Source: Desulfovibrionaceae bacterium (GTDB lineage: Bacteria; Desulfobacterota; Desulfovibrionia; Desulfovibrionales; Desulfovibrionaceae). Taken from it: DNA of 64,000 nt. The stretch covers positions 1 to 64,000 of the forward strand of contig JAQXLA010000017.1 of the NCBI GenBank assembly GCA_029011315.1, read 5' to 3'. This document shows positions 61,503 through 64,000 of the stretch, one piece after another. Within the stretch, counting starts at the first letter, position 1; each line of letters opens with the position of its first letter. The notes beneath the pieces were generated by a model that worked only from the letters and a program-made list of their open reading frames with translations, ran no database searches and had not been told where the DNA came from. The translations under genes were made by a program, and so were the position numbers.

Positions 61503-62479
61503 GCCTCATGCCTGTCGTATGCCTGAACAATTCTCCCAACAAGAGGATGTCGCACCACATCAGACGCCGTAAAATGCTGAAAGGCGATGCCTTCAACTCT
61601 GGAGAGCACATCCAGAGCATGAATTAACCCTGAACGGGATTCCGGATCCCCATTTATCGTTCCCGGCAAGTCAATTTGGGTGATATCACCCGTAATGACC
61701 GCTCTGGATCCGAATCCGAGACGGGTCAAAAACATTTTCATCTGCTCTCGGGTTGTATTCTGGGCTTCATCAAGAATCACAAACGCATCATTCAGAGTTC
61801 TGCCCCGCATGAATGCCAGAGGGGCTACTTCAATAGCACCGGTTTCCTGAAGAGAAGACATTTTCTGAGGCCCCAGCATTTCCAGAAGAGCATCATACAA
61901 AGGCCGAAGATACGGATTCACTTTTTCCGCAAGATCCCCGGGCAGGAAACCGAGCCTCTCACCCGCTTCAACAGCCGGACGTGTCAACACAATGCGACGA
62001 ACACGCCTTCCCAACAGCATGGACAGAGCCATAGCGACGGCAAGATATGTCTTGCCAGTGCCAGCCGGACCGACGGCAAACGTAATTTCGTGCGATCGCA
62101 GTGCTTCCAGATACGTTCGCTGCGCAATATTGCGTCCCATGATATTCTTTTTCGGGAGCTGAAGATTCACACCTCCGCGAAATGTCCGACGCAAATCCGC
62201 ATTCGGGTCTTCTTCAAGCATGTCAAAGCCCTGTTCCAAATCGGACTCCCGGAATTCATATCCGTCACGGATCATGCCGTAAAACTGCGTAAAGACATGC
62301 ATCAGACGGCCGCGAATAACTTCGTCTTCATGAGTGATCAGCAATTCTGATCCTCGGGAGTCAATTTCTGCTCCGCATCGCCGACCAAGATGATGCAGAA
62401 AAGCATTCTGCGGTCCAAAAAGCCTGGCCGCAAGATCCGGATCCTGAAAATGCAGTATTTCTGTTTCGGGTATTCGCAT
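61499..62479 (-). CDS. phoH: PhoH-family ATPase
   Basis: 326 residues. An N-terminal KH-like region, then the PhoH ATPase core: AVGPAGTGKTYLAVAMA (Walker A), LTRPAVEAGERLGFLPGDL, FVILDEAQNTTREQMKMFLTR (Walker B) and VITGDITQIDLP. Thought to act on RNA, often beside ybeY. ATG 62479 fits the family start, with AAAAGG ahead; the longer frame upstream reads as a spurious hydrophobic stretch. First of three overlapping genes. Confidence 0.93.
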   Translation of the reverse strand: MRIPETEILHFQDPDLAARLFGPQNAFLHHLGRRCGAEIDSRGSELLITHEDEVIRGRLMHVFTQFYGMIRDGYEFRESDLEQGFDMLEEDPNADLRRTFRGGVNLQLPKKNIMGRNIAQRTYLEALRSHEITFAVGPAGTGKTYLAVAMALSMLLGRRVRRIVLTRPAVEAGERLGFLPGDLAEKVNPYLRPLYDALLEMLGPQKMSSLQETGAIEVAPLAFMRGRTLNDAFVILDEAQNTTREQMKMFLTRLGFGSRAVITGDITQIDLPGTINGDPESRSGLIHALDVLSRVEGIAFQHFTASDVVRHPLVGRIVQAYDRHEA

Positions 62480-62600
62480 GAAGTGCCTTTTACAAAACGA
62501 TCCGTCTGTTCCCAAACAGATCTCTGGATGTTTTCCCAGCCGCTGTAAAAATACGCCTGCTGTAGAAGAAAGCAAAGACAAAAGAAAAGTGATAAAAAGA

Positions 62601-62639
62601 AAAAAACCGGGAACTGGAAAAGTATCCGAATTCCCGGTT
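62601..62639 (-). terminator. Rho-independent terminator of tpx
   Basis: A 9-bp stem AACCGGGAA / TTCCCGGTT with a 17-base loop, followed on the minus strand by a T run. It lies 23 bases past the tpx stop. Confidence 0.8.
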
Positions 62640-62661
62640 GTTTTCAAATACCAGCAGATGG

Positions 62662-63180
62662 CTAGAACAGCGAAGCTACGGCCGCTTTAACCGCATCATA
62701 ATCCAGATGAGTTTTGACTTCCGGAAGAACCTGCGCATAGGCAATCTTCCCGTCCCGATCGATCACAAAAGCCGAACGGGCTATGAGGCGCAATTCCTTA
62801 ATCAGAACGCCAAATCCCTGGGAAAACTGCAGCTCCCGATAGTCGGACAGCGTTTCCACGCCTTCAATACCGGCAGCACCGCACCAGCGTTTCTGAGCAA
62901 AAGGCAGATCGCAGCTGATAGTCAGCACAACCGCCTGATCACCATACATTCCGGCGATATCCTTGTTAAACCAGCGTGTCTGCGTATCGCAAATAGGCGT
63001 ATCCAGCGAAGGCACGCAATTGATAACCACAACTTTTCCGGCATAGTCGGAAAGAGAACGGGAAGTCATATCATTTGCAATTACGGTGAAATCAGGAGCC
63101 TTGTCACCAACCTGAACAGGATTGCCGACGAGAGTCATAGGGGTGCCGGCAAACGTAATGGCCTGAGGCCTTTCTATCAT
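62662..63180 (-). CDS. tpx: Thiol peroxidase (Tpx, atypical 2-Cys peroxiredoxin)
   Basis: Reduces hydrogen and lipid peroxides using thioredoxin. 172 residues. Peroxidatic Cys64 is in PSLDTPICDTQ and resolving Cys100 in DLPFAQKRWC, 36 residues apart as expected for Tpx (34 in E. coli). GNPVQVGDKAPDF and VLPEVKTHLDYDA are family blocks. ATG 63180 has AAGGAG seven bases ahead. A single-gene unit that probably protects the anaerobe from oxygen exposure. An AT-rich dyad lies ~125 bases upstream. Confidence 0.95.
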   Translation of the reverse strand: MIERPQAITFAGTPMTLVGNPVQVGDKAPDFTVIANDMTSRSLSDYAGKVVVINCVPSLDTPICDTQTRWFNKDIAGMYGDQAVVLTISCDLPFAQKRWCGAAGIEGVETLSDYRELQFSQGFGVLIKELRLIARSAFVIDRDGKIAYAQVLPEVKTHLDYDAVKAAVASLF

Positions 63181-63302
63181 AAGAGTCTCCTTGTCAAGGA
63201 TAGCTGCGGATACGGTGCAGAAATGCTGTTTCAACACAACTTCTGCCAACAGCTTTTGGCGTCATTATGCTGAATAATCCCATTTTTTTCAATCATATTT
63301 AA

Positions 63303-63320
63303 GAATAATTTTTATTATTC
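63303..63320. repeat. AT-rich dyad between tpx and the right-edge gene
   Basis: GAATAAT-tttt-ATTATTC is a perfect 7-bp dyad that overlaps the stop codon of the gene at 63315. It could be a weak terminator for that gene or a PerR/Fur-like operator far upstream of tpx. Confidence 0.3.
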
Positions 63321-63992
63321 AGCTATCTGTGGCTCACTTTTCCTCTTCCTTGACGCACGGGGCTTAGCCGGAGAGCCGACCGGTTCCTGCTCTGAGGGAT
63401 CAGCTGATTTTTTCCGTTTTGCGGCAGTTTTCGGAAATTCCGTCTCACTTCCCTGTTCCGCAGACGGCTTTGCGGCCTTTTTTCTCGCTGCCACTCTTTT
63501 CTTCGGGGAAGATTCCCCTTTATTGAGAGCCTCAATTAACGCATTTTTGGCTTCTTCAGGCAAAAAAGGAGAAGACGCAATCAACTGGCAATCGGATTGA
63601 TCGTCGGCATAATTCTCTGTTGATGCCAAGGGCTGAACGCTCTTCAGATCACCTGACGGATCTGACGGATTGTCAGAAGGAACGGCTTCTGCTTTCCGAT
63701 CTTCTTCTCCGGAGTCTCCAGATTGCCCGGCATCCGCCGGGCTGTTTTCATCCATTTTCTCCTCCCCGGGAACGGATTCTGCTTTCTCTGACTTTTCAGC
63801 TTTCTTTCCCTCTTCAGACCGGGCATCAGAAACTTCCAGAATCATATCCGGATTGACAGGCTTCTGCGGTTCAGGATCTGAAGCTCCACCTGGGAGCTGC
63901 CGCAGTTCCGTAGTCAAAGCATATCGGCCATCAAGGATAATCTTGCCTGTACGAATCAGAACTTCTTGACGAAATGCGTATTCTCTTTCCAT
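63315..63992 (-). CDS. Low-complexity protein with acidic middle and Lys/Ala-rich tail, possibly 5' truncated
   Basis: Not recognised. The visible 225 residues begin MEREYAFRQEVLIRTGKIIL eight bases from the edge. The frame has no stop before the edge, so the ATG at 63992 may be internal to a longer protein. After ~35 residues of ordinary sequence comes an acidic Glu/Asp/Ser-rich stretch (about 50-125), then a short helical block LPEEAKNALIEALNKGE, then a basic tail with KKRVAARKKAAKPSAE and RASRKRKSE, like histone-type tails. A nucleic-acid-binding tail is possible. Confidence 0.6.
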   Translation of the reverse strand: MEREYAFRQEVLIRTGKIILDGRYALTTELRQLPGGASDPEPQKPVNPDMILEVSDARSEEGKKAEKSEKAESVPGEEKMDENSPADAGQSGDSGEEDRKAEAVPSDNPSDPSGDLKSVQPLASTENYADDQSDCQLIASSPFLPEEAKNALIEALNKGESSPKKRVAARKKAAKPSAEQGSETEFPKTAAKRKKSADPSEQEPVGSPAKPRASRKRKSEPQIAE

Positions 63993-64000
63993 CTGATGAG

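Noticed and set aside
1-64000. High frequency of GGATCC and GATC sites
   Set aside because: Largely follows from use of GGA and TCC or GAT codons; not evidence for a methylation system without counts against expectation.
1-64000. tRNA genes, CRISPR arrays, insertion sequences or prophage
   Set aside because: Intergenic regions were read for cloverleaf arms, spaced repeats and transposase motifs; none seen.

Overview
The window reads as chromosomal DNA from a sulfite- or sulfate-reducing member of the Desulfovibrionaceae or a close relative. This is inferred from dsrC (58451-58768), a bacterial STT3 oligosaccharyltransferase, a DUF4911 protein, meso-diaminopimelate dehydrogenase and two EF-G genes. 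Genus is not assigned, because no rRNA gene is present. Base composition looks moderate and even. Coding density is very high, with no gap above 300 bases. I see no tRNA, rRNA, CRISPR array, insertion sequence or prophage.

Layout. The left edge holds the 3' part of an EcoRI-type adenine methyltransferase gene with eight GAAG units in its reading frame (110-141), a strong candidate phase-variable epigenetic switch. Next come a DUF805 membrane protein, a trk potassium-uptake operon with TrkA split into two proteins, and mgtE. A divergent operon nadC-nadA-nadB makes NAD from aspartate and has an attenuator-like leader. It is followed by ybaK, tyrS, an M50 protease, trpS and the heptose adenylyltransferase rfaE2. 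On the minus strand rpsL-rpsG-fusA forms a str operon closed by a terminator. Then come a chorismate-mutase-like/EPSP-synthase-like fusion, manC, an orphan protein and a second EF-G.

The middle carries tilS-coaX (minus), then dut, argD, STT3, a methyltransferase and an HcnA/HcnB-like flavoprotein pair in one direction. These are followed by an Smr protein, a DUF4911 protein, a Fur-family regulator behind an imperfect dyad, an acyl-CoA synthetase, dtd, uvrA, ddh, an LpoA-like lipoprotein, a small protein behind a Fur-box-like promoter, and rnc.

The right third has a compact run of radical-SAM protein, pth, lnt and prfB (with its +1 programmed frameshift), then an HU gene and comM. On the minus strand are sbcD-sbcC, panC-panD with a BASS transporter (a PanS candidate), dsrC, phoH-HD phosphodiesterase-ybeY, tpx and a low-complexity protein that may run off the edge.

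Most genes are housekeeping: NAD, pantothenate and CoA supply, translation and its quality control, ribosome maturation, DNA repair, envelope assembly. The most interesting parts are the slippable methyltransferase, the nad leader, the STT3/HcnAB-like gene string, the AroQ/AroA-like fusion and the small genes with candidate iron- or redox-linked operators.
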